64,000 nucleotides of DNA from Haliclona indistincta. Lineage: Eukaryota > Porifera > Demospongiae > Haplosclerida > Chalinidae. A program made the position numbers and the translations under genes. The notes beneath the pieces were generated by a model. The model ran no database searches and had not been told where the DNA came from. It was given only the letters and a program-made list of their open reading frames with translations. The first letter of the stretch is position 1. Each line of letters opens with the position of its first letter. The stretch lies in the NCBI GenBank assembly GCA_964017065.1, contig OZ024783.1, positions 10,816,885-10,880,884 on the forward strand. Reading direction: 5' to 3'. Shown in pieces: positions 1-13,900 of this stretch.

Positions 1-387
1 TAATTTCATCAATACAAAGGGTAATTTATGCAATGACAATAGATAGAAAAGTTGGACAAGATGAGTGAAACAATAGTGAAAACTGATATTTTGTTAGATC
101 TTAGTTAGATTCACAATAAACCAATAAAATTAATTAATTGATGTATTTCCTTCACAACACAGCTGCAACAATACATTTACTCAAAACAAATTCCTGGCTG
201 GCTCAATGTTATAGATCTAACCACTGTACTTGTGCAGCTGTTTATAGTAAAGCAGCTCATTTTGAAAGTCAGAGAAACAAGGTCATTTGGAACAGACTTC
301 ACGAGACTCAAATCCCCTTCTACTACGAGTAAGATATTTACTCTACTCACGGTATCTTTCACTATTCAACTGTGCCTTGCCTTTTAG

Positions 388-1452
388 AGACAGATACACT
401 CTGTACCTCGTCCACCTAAGAAAAAATCGATGTATAATCTGACTTTCCTAACGTATTGTGCTATTGACTTCTTTCCCTCTGCTGCTGTAGTCTTCGGAGC
501 ACCTCTTCTCTTTCCGTTCATTCTAACAGGACTGATTATCTATCATTTGATTCGAAAATACCTACTCCCAAATTTGCTGAAAAATTGGTCACTCTTGGAT
601 TTATTCGAAAAAGCAAGCAGGCACTTCTTTGACAAGGTTTTACACCGATCAACACTATTCCCAGAGCAGTACGTGGTATCTGGCTATAGGGCCCCGAGAT
701 GGTACATATACTGGCTGTTTAGTTTGCTATACGGCATGATAGCTTTTGCTATAGCACTATTTTGGGACAATTTTGTCCTATCAGAAGCAAATTTTTGTAA
801 AGCCGGAGACAAGGAAAACCAGGCATGCTTTCACATGCCTACGAGTTACTTAGATATAGAGTGGTTTGCTTACCCTCTAACAAATTGTGACGATATCAAC
901 AATTTAACCGACAATACCCTGCTTTGCTTCGAGTTTGAATTTGGTTTTGATAAAGCCACAGCAGCTGCTGGTGGTGTGTTCATACTTGCTTCTCTGGTTC
1001 TCACCATCATTACAATACTCATTCTGAACTGCGCCAACAACACGGACACTACCACTCCTCACGGCAGGCGCTAAAGACACTTTCGTCGATCGCTGGCTCT
1101 TATTTTCCAGCTCATTGGAATTACTGCTTCTATTGTTATACCAATTGGACTGTTCTTTAACCCCTTTGTCACTAGTACCTTGTACAGAAACCCTAGAAGT
1201 TTGCTGAAAATGCTATCCGCAGTCTATCTGATTCTGTTTGCCTGGACTACCCTGTGGTGCTGGTTTGTGGAGGAAGACATACACACGAAAAAACACTGCA
1301 CAAGAAGAATGGTGAAAGAAATAAGAGAAGGAATAGCGGAAAGAAAACCGCTCATAGAAGGAGAAGAAACCACGATACAGACGCTTCAGAGTACGATGAT
1401 AAGCGGTTTGGATCAAATACTGACGAGTGATGAAGAAACTGAGCAAGACTGA
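388..1452 (+). CDS. Multi-pass membrane protein, one in-frame stop
   Basis: A long open frame runs from 388 to 1452, broken only by a TAA at 1072-1074; the codons on both sides are in the same frame and look equally coding. An acceptor-like TTTTAG ends at 387 and gives an in-frame exon start that precedes the first ATG (430). The protein has about five hydrophobic segments: three before the stop (near residues 20-45, 95-115 and 180-205 counted from the ATG) and two after it, then an acidic, lysine-rich tail ending DEETEQD. A Cys-containing loop with NLT and possible N-glycosylation lies between segments two and three. I do not recognise the family. The stop could be a true null allele, a sequencing error, readthrough, or the real end with the rest now untranslated. 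The gene lies opposite to ATM, beyond its last visible exon, so it is probably nested in an ATM intron. Confidence 0.6.
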
Positions 1453-1917
1453 ACACTCGTTACGAAGTGATCAACTTTCTAATCGTCCACTTATTACTCT
1501 ACCATGTGCATGTAAATCACGTTACCATGGATGCGTACTGTAGATACAGGTATATAGATTCCTTTAGTTGTGTGTTGCAAATAACAAAATCACAGATAGC
1601 AATAAGTTATTGTATAGTGAGTTCCTCAGAAATAATTAACAGGTGTGCATTCTTTATAAAACATTTAAATTTATCATCTTCATTATTCAATTTGTAACAA
1701 TAGAACGTTCCTAGGATAATTATGTGTGTGTGTTCTTGATCCCAGTTCCTTGTACATTGTTATAACCATTTAAATCCAACAATGTCATAATGTGTGTATG
1801 TAACACTGGCTTGCGCTTACTTACTTGATCAAGAAGAGACATCAGATTGCGCCATGCACATACATTATACAGTACCTAATGCTATGGACTAATTTAGACT
1901 AAGCACATGCAGCTCAC
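1453..1917. other. Intergenic/intronic AT-rich stretch
   Basis: No convincing exon on either strand. It separates the plus-strand membrane protein from the last visible ATM exon. The minus strand has a GTAAGT-like donor near 1829, but every possible upstream acceptor puts a stop in the frame required by ATM. Confidence 0.5.
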
Positions 1918-4900
1918 TTGATTTCACTAGAAGGTGCTTCAGCTCACACTGGGATGATCGGAGAATGGATCGAAGGCATCTCAGTCCCTCAACAGACGGC
2001 GAAGAGGAGGATGTGGAGACTGTATTGGAAGAGGGGCTGTCCTTGTGGTGCCATAGTGACAGAAACCGTTCGATCTCCTAAATCCAAAACAACATTGTCA
2101 TGACAAGCTTTTTTGTCGAGATTATAATCAACAATATTGCCCTACAGCTAGTAATGAAATTTTAGATTTGAGATTCGACCAATGCGATGATACACTGTGC
2201 AACTTTGCTGCTTACACAAATGTTGCATGCAACTGGAATGAAACGGCATTTTACTCAAGCAACAATGTTGTACGCAACAAAGTTGCTTTGAATACACCTG
2301 ACATACCGTGCAAATTTGTTGTAAGCAACATTGCTTGGTTGCGCACAACAAAGTTGCCTAGTAATGTTAATCATGTTCTGAGCCCTCTAAAAATCTCATT
2401 AATATTCATAGCGAATGGGTGCCCGCCACCTTAATCATGGTCTATATTCAGCAGCTTGGTTTAAAATCGTGAAGTCATGCCAATACTATAATTTATGCTT
2501 TCCTCTTTGTAATTATACTAATACATGTGAATTCCTACTCAGTGTACTGGTACCTCAGCCAGGCTCAGTTCACCAGTTGCCTCTCTGATCTCTCTCCATC
2601 GTTCTGATAGTTTAGAGAAGGGCTCCTGAGAGGGGAATGGATCCAGCAGAGAAGCATACTCTATCAGGTCAGGTGACTGGCAGTGATCCATCAGATACTC
2701 TAACAACCCAAGCACCTAGAGAGAGGGAGAGAGGGAGGGAGGGAGGGAGGGAGGGAGGGAGGGAGGGAGGGAGGGAGGGAGGGAGGGAGGGAGGGAGGGA
2801 TGGATAATCAGAAACAAGATCATAACTGAAAGACATCAATGCAAATCAGCACATAGAAGCCTAGCACAGATAGATGTGAAGGTCACAAAGCACCAAAAAT
2901 TCCAATGTATCTCTAAAGATCAAGAATGATCAGTTATACACGACTAGTACTTATCATTGTACATAACTTTATCAAAATAATTTAAACAGCACACTCAACA
3001 GTAGTCATCTACATGTTGTATAAGGTAGATAAGATGGAGGAAGGCAAACACAATGTCACAATACAATATGTCTCACCTGTCTACCTAGCGGTGATGAGCG
3101 TTGAGCAAAGGGAACCATTGTGGACACAATACTATGAAGATGACAACCAAGCACCTATACAAAAAAAAGAGGACATAGATAAAAATTAACACCCAAAGTC
3201 GCATTGTAACCCTTCTAATCCGGACACCCTTGCGTACCCACAAATTATAGTGCCCTGACCATGATGATGTCCTGATTTCAGGAATGGTATAACATTTTAA
3301 AGTAATTTTATTCGGGATTATATGAAATGTACGCATTACAGTGTGCGTCCTCATTTAAGGTGTGTACTCATTTGAGGGGGTTCGCTGAACGTCAGAGGAG
3401 CTAGGCTAGTGTCAGAAGCATAAGCTTACTTGAGGGCAATGTTCAATAGCAGCTTTACACAGTGTGTGTAATGTAGCACAGCATGGCGGGAATAGCTCTG
3501 CTAGCTCCAGCTGGTCCATCTTGTGGTTGTTAATGATCCTGATCACACTGTGGACAATGTCCATTACCACGAATCGCACTGTTCCTGCTAGACCGGTTTT
3601 TAACTCCTGACAAACCAGGTTAACAAACAGGCTATAGGCAAGGAACAGCCGTTTTCGTTCGAAGATTCTATGAGTTGAAAGCAGTCTAAGATTGAGACTG
3701 AGCAGAATGTTCTGAATAGTATCCTGGAGAGAAGAACAAAAAATCAACAACACATTACAAAATGAATAATAAATACAAAATTAAGAATTTGTGCACAATG
3801 GAATCTTGATTATGTAATATTTAAACCACTTATGGCAGTGCATTGTCTGGAACACGAGGCTACAAACAAAAAAATCTGAACTACCTTTTATGTAGCTGTT
3901 TCTTAACGCACCTCACACCTACTCATTCATATAATCATTAACTTTGCAAGTAACTTAAAAAACCCTCTTTACAATCTCTGGCAACGCCACAGAAGATCAT
4001 GTTACAAATAATAATATTATCCTTTACTATCAATGATCACGGCTATACTCAGCAACAACAGTATACAACAACAGTTTTGTCCAAATAAAACAATTATTAG
4101 AACATGGTGTCAACACAAGCCTGTACTACAGTAACTGGGAGAATAATAAACAAAGTGCGGGCGTCGTTTAAAGCTCAATATTAGAACTCTGCAAACACAG
4201 TGCTGACCTTTTCTTTTCTCTTTGACATGAGCGCGATGAAGGAGATACCTTTAACGTTGTAGCACGTTGGGAGATATTCAAGTGTGGCGGTGATAGATCG
4301 AGAGGTGTAGTGAGGGACGGGAGGGATTGGATCACACGCTCTGAGGTACTTGGACAAGAAAGACGATGAGGATGGAGTCTCGTACAACCGAACAAGCAAC
4401 TCGACAACAAAGTCACCGATACTGTTCTTGAACAATCTGTCAAACTCCTGCAAAACAAAATTTAATGGTAAAAAGTATAAATGCAGTGGAACTTCTAAAT
4501 AAAAGACATCTGAGACAAGGCTTGAATGTGGGAGACTGTTTAGAATGTGTTCACTAAACAGTAAACAGTGAAAGTTTTCTGTTCACTGTTTAGAGGTTAA
4601 ACTGTACAGCGGTTTTGCAATTGAAATACTAGAAATACGTCAACCGTGAGAGTAAAATGAGTAAAGGTTTTTAAATCCTTTCTATAAAAACATGCAGTTA
4701 TAAGGCTGTTCGTAGTATTATCTATATTCATACATCTCAACACAATTAACAATGCTAATACCTCATTTCCTAGCAAACTGATAAGGTAGTCATGTGACTT
4801 GGTAGCATCAGCCATTCTCTCCCGGCTATCTTCTTCTCTCTCCTTCTCATCTCGTTGGGCGAAGGAGGTCAAGATGAACACCATGGAGACGTCAAGGCAA

Positions 4901-7900
4901 GGTTGCACTAGCTCGGATAATGGCTGCCCACATAGTGTAGCAATAGAGTCAAGGGTCTCTGTTCTTCCTGAGGCTATTAGGTAAGGTATGATCTTTGACG
5001 AATATGTTCTGGAAGCGAAAAAATGACAAATGCAAAAGTGCAAAAAAAACTAAATCCAAAGTACCATGTATGCATACCATTGCTGTGACAGTTTGAGAAC
5101 AATAAAGGCAATGATAGCCACAGACAACTCTGTTGTTGTGCACAATTGCAACAAGCACTTGCAACAGCTTATGATCATGATCATGTGAATTTGACACAAT
5201 TTTGCTGCTACAGTTGTGAATGAGCAGCTACTAACAGCTATACCATACCTGTAGAATTCTTTTAAAGAAGGCTGCTCCAGTAAGCAGTATGGGAACTTGT
5301 CCATATCGCCTTCGTCAAGCCACCTGCATACTAGTTCGCTTAGCATCCCCTCGAGGAAAACCAGAGGTGATGAGTAGCCGAGATAAGACGCTGTGCGCTG
5401 AACCACCTGGATTAGAACAAGTCATGTGGTAACAAACACATGTAATGATAATGTAACACAAAACACAGTCATGCATACAAGTGAAAATCAAAATTGCTGT
5501 GACTGATGCATAACATAGTGTATACTGAAAAACACAAAAATTAATTTGAACCATAACCTACCTTGGAGACCATGCTGGCTTCGATATGACTCTGACCAAC
5601 AGCTGATACCAATACTGACATGACCCTTCTCTCACAAACTGGAGAGACACAAGCCATGCTCTGAAGAGTAGCCATCATACTAGCCAGCCTGTTCACTGAC
5701 TCATCTTCAGTACTAATCTCATCCAAGTCGGCCTAGAGAAGAGTGAGTGGGTGAGTGAGTGGGTGGGTGGGTGAGCGAGCGAGTGAGTGAGTGAGTGAGC
5801 AGTAGACCAGCTAAAATCCACTGTATAATACTAACCTGGACCATGTATGCAGCCTTCAATGATTCCTTAACTTCTTCCAGAAGCTTCTCTTGTTCATTAC
5901 TAGCTAACTGGGGTCCAGCACCCTCTCCTCGCAGACGAAGGAGTACGATAATCTCTCTAGCAAGGTGCATTCTTATTCCATGATCGCTGTCATTGAGCAT
6001 CCTAGTGAGAATCTTCCTCAGAGACAGTTTACTAGCCTCCTCTGACTCTACATGTGTTGATACCATATTTTCATGAGTTCCACAAATTTACTTACCTTTC
6101 TTCCTTTTTTTTCTTGACACTAGTAATTCGATGTTATATTTGAAACAAAACTTCTGCAGAGCAACAAGAACATTGATGAAACTGTGCCTGACCGGAACTG
6201 GTAGACTACCATCACAATGCAAGCTCCTGAACGATCAAGAAGAGAATAAAACTTCAAAGAAGAATAGAAAGATTAAATACAGCATTTAACATGCACGAGA
6301 GAATGAGAGAAAAAGTGATCAAGAAAACAATTTGCACAAAAAACAGTACCACGCCACAAGCAAACTTATCCGGGACAAGAGATTAACACAACAATAGCAA
6401 CAGTAGGATGCCATGGTGGAATCCTTGTTGCCCTCAATAGTTAGTACTCTAGTACTAATAGTTAGTACTCTAGTACTAATAGTTAGTACTTTGGGGCTGG
6501 CTACTGAAAAGTACATAGAAATAGCAGTGGTTTTGGTGAGTGCAAAACTAGACTCTGAAAAACATTTTACTGAATCTTGCTTTGCAGTTAAAAACTTAAA
6601 ATACTGCATTTCAAGTGACAAAAATTTGTGCAACACTTGTACTTATAAAATAGTGCTTGTAATGGTGTACTGTCCTTCTCTACTCACCAGAAGCCTGTAA
6701 CAATGCTGTGACATATCGAGAGAGGCTCCCTAGAGTCAGTGGGTGGAGCAAATGGTTGTCTAGCATCAGCAGCAGTGACAGCTGGCACGATCAGAGGTAC
6801 AATGGAGGTGAGGAGATCCAGACAACACTTGTAGACAGCATGATTACGCTTGTGGACAGACAAGATAGTTCTGCAAAATACGAGAGATGAATATTATAAT
6901 CAATGTAAAATAAATAGGCAACTGTAGCACATGCAAGAATTACCATATAGCGGGAAAATTTCATGGTCATGAATTTCAGGTTATTCGCAAAAACCTTATC
7001 TGTGAACGTCTTGTTCCATTTAACAAAATAGGGCAATACTGCTGATTCGTAAAAATATTATTCTCAAAATGCTCTACCTCGGGCATTCGTGAAAAATTTC
7101 TTCAGCAAAAAATGTCCCATTGTCCATAGTACAGACGTTTTTCGTTTAAGAAAGTACAAAACGGCCAATTTTTTTTTTTTACTACCCTGCGATATTTTTC
7201 AAGTTGTAAGCTCCTTGACTGATAACCTGACGGTATACAGAGTGTTCTGTGTATAACACTGCAGCTGACCTTAGAGATTCCAGCACAATGGAGAGAGCAT
7301 AAGATGAGATTTTGGGACACTTTTCAATAAGATCACTACAAATTTGCAGCGCCTGCATGAAGTGGAGTCATTTCAAAACAGTACATGTACGTACAATACA
7401 GGCTTGTATGAACATCACACTAGTTCAGAATCTCACCATTTGAATATTCTTCGGTTGTGTCAATGCAACTTCCTGCAAAAAATGAAACAATGAATAAAGA
7501 TATGAAGACTGTAGCATAATTATAGAGGCTATGACTACTGCACGTAGAGGTTTCCGAAACTTTAGTACAGCGGTTTTCCAAGATCTTGTAACAATCAACA
7601 GTCAACGGCCGACCATAAACGAGGACTACGCATGCGCAATGTGATCTCAAGAGGAATGGATGCAGCTCTCAGAGCTCTTGTGACAGCTAGGCAGCTCAAA
7701 TCGTGGTGGAAGGAAGTAGTAGACGTCTACTTCTAACTTCTCTGAGGGTGAACACAATTGTTATCTTCTCACAGACAGAGTTACGAACACGCATGCGTGC
7801 GACGCTTGACGGTACAGTATTGCAATATCTCAGAAAACAGCTGTACTCACATCAGCTTGCAGTATCTTGTTGATGGTAGACCAGGCATCCATTGTGTGAC

Positions 7901-10900
7901 CAGCTATAACACACTCCATGTCCTCCTGGCTGTCCCCATCGCTGGGTGGACTGGTGCCCATACCGGCACAATGCCACAGGGTCAGGAACCGGGTCGCCTC
8001 AAGCTGACAGAGAGCTCGTTCTCTGAGCAACAAAGGATTGATGATATCAAGTGGACCTGAGAATCAAAAGTAGACAGAAAATAGTGACCAAAACAGTCAA
8101 GGAATGGAACACAGTAGATACCAAAGTAGACAATCATACTCAAGGTATGTGGTACAGTAGAGGACAAAATAATAGAGAGTAGACTGTTTAGACTGTTTAG
8201 TTCTTCCAGGTATCTATGCGCTTTGTAAGGACCTAGTTTTAGCTTGGTACTCTAATACTCTTAACCTAAACCTTGGTACTCTTGGTACTTTTAAACCTCA
8301 ATAAATTTTTTTTCTACTATAGTGTGAATTATTGGTTAATGGCTGACCATTGGCTGTGGTGGGTGTGTCACTGCTCTCTGATGGTATGCTGTCTACCAGA
8401 TCCATGTCATCATCAAATGAGTTGCCACTGCTGTTATAGGAGTTGAAACTGAACGTGCTACTGACAATGGAGCCAGGCTGGATACTAGATGCTGTCCACT
8501 GGAGGAAGAAGACAAAATGAACAGGTGAACAACAGTGCAACAAATTTCAAAATCTGGTCCCAAGGATGCTCAAATACATAGAAATGACCTAACTCATGCA
8601 CTGCATAATACAGATTGATGAAATGCATTCTTTTATTCAACATTGTGTGTTTACCTTTCCTGTTGCTATGGAAGCGATGCATTCCAGAAGGGCATTTGGA
8701 ATGTACGATTGTAGTATACACTTGACAACCTGTGTGATAGCAACAATTTACAATAATTATTATTATACAACACTAAGATGAGTATATGCATGTAAAGTGA
8801 AGTGAGGTTCATTTGAGTGACGTATTAATTTTAGTATAGGTTAACCCATGGCTATCGAGGGGTACGCAATATAAATAAATAAGAGTGGATTTTACACAGA
8901 GAGCATTCTAACAGTCGGCCAACAGCCGAAATTCCGCCCAAATAACAGAGATGGTCATTTAGTCAAGTCCTGCACTGACATTATTGTCAAACGTGAATAA
9001 AATCAAATATAAACGTCGAGCGCCATACCCATTAATTACTGTACATGTAATATGCTACGCCCAACTGTCGCGCGTGTTCTGTTCTGCAACCAGTCAAAAA
9101 TACATGCGTGGGCGTGACACTGCACCCTTAAGGCACGACTAGAGAAAGCAGGAGTAGACATTTTTGTGATTAAAGATGAATGGGAAGACATGACTGACTA
9201 TGCCAAGCGCTACTTAGATTTAGTACAAGACGATTACCGCACAATCTGGTGGAAAATTTTTAACTCACCTAGTGATAATAATTGGAATAACATATTGCCT
9301 CTAATTGAGCTTATTTTTGCCTTCCTATGTCTAATGGTCGATTGGAGCGCGTGTTTTCTAAGTCTAACAGAAGTAGTCTTAGTGAAGACAGGCTAGACCA
9401 TCTTGTCCGCATTACAGTTGAGGGGCCACCAATTGCTCAGTGGGATGCTACTGGTGCTGTACAGCTCTGGTGGAAAAGTAAGCAGCACAGTCAAGTTCAG
9501 GACATCGTCATCGTCATGCACCAACATCGTCACGTACTGATATCTCAGAAGCCGATAAGAACTACAGTCTTAACCTAATGGAAGACTGGGACAAATTCAT
9601 TTCATATAAATTAATTACACAATTTGATGATTTTTTGTTAGTTTCTTTCTGATTCTCTTCTTGTATTGTCTAATGGTATTGCCAAAAAATTTGTCAGATC
9701 AATTTGCATTAATGTCCTACTTATTCTGACATTGTGTCAGAAAGGCAATTTCTTATCATAAGCCCTGCTATGTGACGTCACTTCTCAAAACAAATACTCG
9801 TATTGCGCATGGTATACGAGATATAACCACCGAGCAATCTTACGGTCACTTGGGCTACAATTACGATTATACACAGCAAAGTGTTGTGTAAAAGTTGTAT
9901 GTGTAACTGGACTGTACCTGTGGGACCTTGTCCTCATGATGCTCGAGTAGAGGAAGCAGAGAAGAGAATAGACCACGAACAGCTTTGTAGTAAGCGACCG
10001 GTTCCACCTCACTCCATAACTTGTTCTTGAGCCCAGCACAGACCAAATTCAGCAGAGGCTGGGAACAAACATCAACTCACATATATTCAAGTCTCAAAGA
10101 CGTGTATGCTCACCGAGATAATTTTCACAGCAGGGTGCTGAAGAGCTTGTTCTACTGTCAGCACGTCAGCATTGCACAGCAATCCCATGAGATGAACAAC
10201 CAGTGAACAGTGATAGCCCTGCGCCTCCATTGATCCACCAAGCAGAATACAGCGCTGATGATGTGTCGATGGAAGACTCTAGAAATTACAATAAAAAATT
10301 TCACTGAAATACAAAGATTGAGCCCCAATGGATGTCTACCTATTTCACTGGGATACACGTACATGTTACTAGTCAATAAGCCTTTCCCAATAACGAGCAA
10401 TTCATTTTGCTGCTTCCACAACATAATCACCATCTCTTCGGGAGCACATGGACAGAGAGAGCACATGATGCAAATACAGACCAATCGAGGGTGCCAGAAT
10501 TAAATTCATAGCATTCAGGTAAATTTACCTACGTTTAGTGCTTGTGTGAAGTATTGTTCTGACATACAAGTAGATCTGGCTTTGAGCACAAGACCAACAC
10601 ATTCTAGGCTGGTAGCTGAAATTTTTGCACATGACAACAAAGAATGCTACAAACACATTGTTGGTGTCTAATTTATACTGCACGAGCTGTTCATATGCTT
10701 CTGATCTCATGAATAAGAACACAGATAAAGTATAAGTCCATGTAGCTAATAATAATAGTAGTAAAAAATGTTATATAATTTGCTTACTATAATGCAGACG
10801 TCAGTCTCAACAGGTTGTCGTAGTAACAGACCATGCTCTGCCAGTAGCTCCAGTAACACACACAACAAACCATCAACCACACCCTCTCTGAAAACGAGCA

Positions 10901-13900
10901 AAGAGAAGTATGCAAAGATATTCAAATTCTTACTTAGATTCTGATGAAGTATCGCATTTTATCACTTTTCCACTCATTCGTGGAAGCAGTATGTCCTGCA
11001 CAAAATAAAAACACAAACCATTACACTTGCACACAACTTTCAAAACATACTGTATGGAGAATTGACAACAGTATTTTGTCCTTTGCTGAAGTAAGCGATA
11101 GGTAACAACAGTAGAGCTCACTGTGTCAAATGAAGACTCCATATAAACTCTTTCCACATGTGACCATATTTCATAGAAACCAGCCAGTGAACTCTTGTAC
11201 TCAGCACTGAGCCATTGCTTTCTGTGAGGGAGGTGGGGAGGGAGGGAGTGAGTGAGCGAGCGAGTGAGTGAGTGAATGAGTGAGTGAGTGAGTGAGTGAG
11301 TGAGAGAGTGAGTGAGTGAGTGAGTGAGTGAGTGAGTGAGTGAGTGAGTGAGTGAGTGAGTGAGTGAGTGAGTGAGTGAGTGAGTGAGTGAGTGAGTGAG
11401 TGAGAGAGTGAGGGAAATGAAATCACTGAGTAGGCAAGCAAACGAGTAGCTAAGTGATGAGATGGATGTCAAACCTTTGCTGTACGTTGCTTGGTAGAAG
11501 GTGGCTCATTCTAGCGGCAGAGCAAGATGGTTGAATTAATCCCAGTAGAAGATGAGCAAGCAGGGCTACTGGAGGTCTACAAACAAATCAAAATTGAGAT
11601 GACATCAAGTCAAAATTTGTTACTAGTGGATGTAAAATTACTAAACACACCTATCAGATGTCCTCAGATTGGTTGCTAGTACGCCTAAGGCTCCACCCTG
11701 CTCTTCTTGTTGTGCTAGAGGTCCGCCTGGCTTCGCTGTCGGGAGAAGAAAAAGAAGGAACAAGCAGCGAAGAGGATATGAAGTAGAGACAGGATGTGAG
11801 GTGTCGAGCAGTGATGACCAGGTGAGGTGGAGCTGGTCTGGAGGGTTGTGGTAATGGAGGAGAGTGGATAGGAACAAGACAAGAGACCTGGAATGCGGAG
11901 AAACTTAACTATGTGACTACAATGGACTTGCCTTTTGGGCAGACTAGCTGGCGAATGAAGCAATTTCCATGGCTCTGTGTCCACTTTTACCAATTTTTGC
12001 TGCAATGTGGATGGATGGACGAGTGAATGTGTGTGTTGTATAATGAGAGAGCTATACAATGTGTGCAAGTAGGGAAGGGAGCAGATTATACCTCAACTAA
12101 TGTTGCTAGTAAACTATATCCCTCATCTTGTGCTGTCTGCATCTGAACAGTTCTGAACAAAAAACAACAACAAAACACAATATTATATATCATTATAATC
12201 AGGATATAAATAATAATTATTAAAGTATATGCGTGGGTGGAACCAAAGGCACCGCGCTTCCTGTAAATCACGTATTTCGTGATCGCCGCCCACCGTACAA
12301 TATCAGTGTCATATTGAACGTGCTTTAATTCCCATATGGCACGCTGACGCCGATTCACTCGGTTATAGCGTTACAGCTTGATCTAGTCAGCCGCGGCATA
12401 TACTTTAAACCACTTAATGTAGATAAGGAGTGCTCTACGTGATTTATGGCACGAGGGGTGTGGTCAAGTGGCAGATAAAGCACGAGGCGAACATCACACA
12501 ATAATACAAGCAATAGCAATAGTACCGTACTACTACCATCAGTTGCTTACTTTACAACTGATGGTAGTAAATCAACAAAACCATCACTCTTCTGTATTTC
12601 AACTATGTCCGCAAACACTGGTTTTATCAAGACCATACTTGAAATTAAAAGGTGTTTATGAAGTACGGACAAAGGCTACACTCGAAAGAGATTGACTTTT
12701 TTCACCGCATGTATTACGTCACGACTTGTTGCCATGGTATTTACATGATATATACTTAGATACTAACAAGAAACTAAACCATAACCCCAACACCCTAACA
12801 AAAACCTTTGCCTAACGGAGCCCAGTATTCAGCTAACGTGCACAGTATGGACCTAACGGTGCCCAGTGTTCGCCTAACGTGTCTCTAACTGTTGGAGAAA
12901 AGTACTAGACAGCAAGAAGTAGAAAAACAACGCCTATCATGCGTCGAACCTTAGCACTCGACTCTGGAACACACACCACCTACCCACTAAGCTACTGAAA
13001 CCTGTTGACCAACTTGTTTTGGAATGAGGCTTTATACTAGTAGTCTATAAACACACGTGCCTATTACCTGTGACGTAATGCATCCGGACCTGGGATCGAG
13101 TGAAAGAAGTGTGTCCCATGTCCAAAAGCATGGCATGAGTATCTGTTGGCAGTGTATGTCCTCCGTGAGACTAGGTATAAACAATGTATAACATTTAGCC
13201 AAAACCGAGTCATGAATGCTATTTTAAGATTGAATCTGTATCCCAAATAATATTAACCAATAAGATTGTAGAATTTAGTCCCACAACAGGAGGCTTGGAC
13301 TGCTGCATGGACCTGACTCGCATCGATCCAGGTCGAGTGCAGGCGCGCGTTAACCGAGTTTAACCCGGGTAAGTCTGGTTTGATTTCAACACAGGTTGTC
13401 AGTGCGAACATACCTTAACAATCACCCACAAACATTGATGTGTCATAGACAGCAACCCTGACACACACACATAGCTAGTTATCGATTTAGCTGTCATCTT
13501 ACGTGAGTTCCACTCTTACAAAGCAGAGATAGGCATAGCAGGCCCTTGTGTTATCACAATCGAGACACAGCAAACGCACAGCCAAGCATTGCTAGCAAAC
13601 CGATCGACAGTAATTTATTTCAGAGATGTTTCAACAGCATCTTGTTGCTGTTGCTACAAAAAGCCATTTCTTGCAAAGATTAAAACAAGATGATGCACAG
13701 ATAACCTGTACAGAAATTAATTAGAGAATAAGATCACGTGAACGGCCTTGTAATGATAAAATATCTGCAGTTTATTGTGCCTGAATATGGATTTGCACTA
13801 TGTTGGTAACTTCTTGACTAGCATGAGTCATGGCAGCTATATTGTGCAATAATGAACTCTTTAGGCTACCAGACCTTAGAATAGCGGAATAGCGATGTTG

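Noticed and set aside
1820..1917. A further ATM exon with a GTAAGT donor
   Set aside because: All upstream AG acceptors lead to stops in the frame imposed by the exon ending at 1918.
2148..2351. Cys-rich minus-strand ORF
   Set aside because: It is made of short GTTGTAAGCAACATTGC-like repeats and has no splice or start context.
10930..11472. Long minus-strand open frames rich in SLTH
   Set aside because: They are read-through of the (GAGT)n array. Only the short parts at 10934-10995 and 11122-11221 are real, as ATM exons in their own right.
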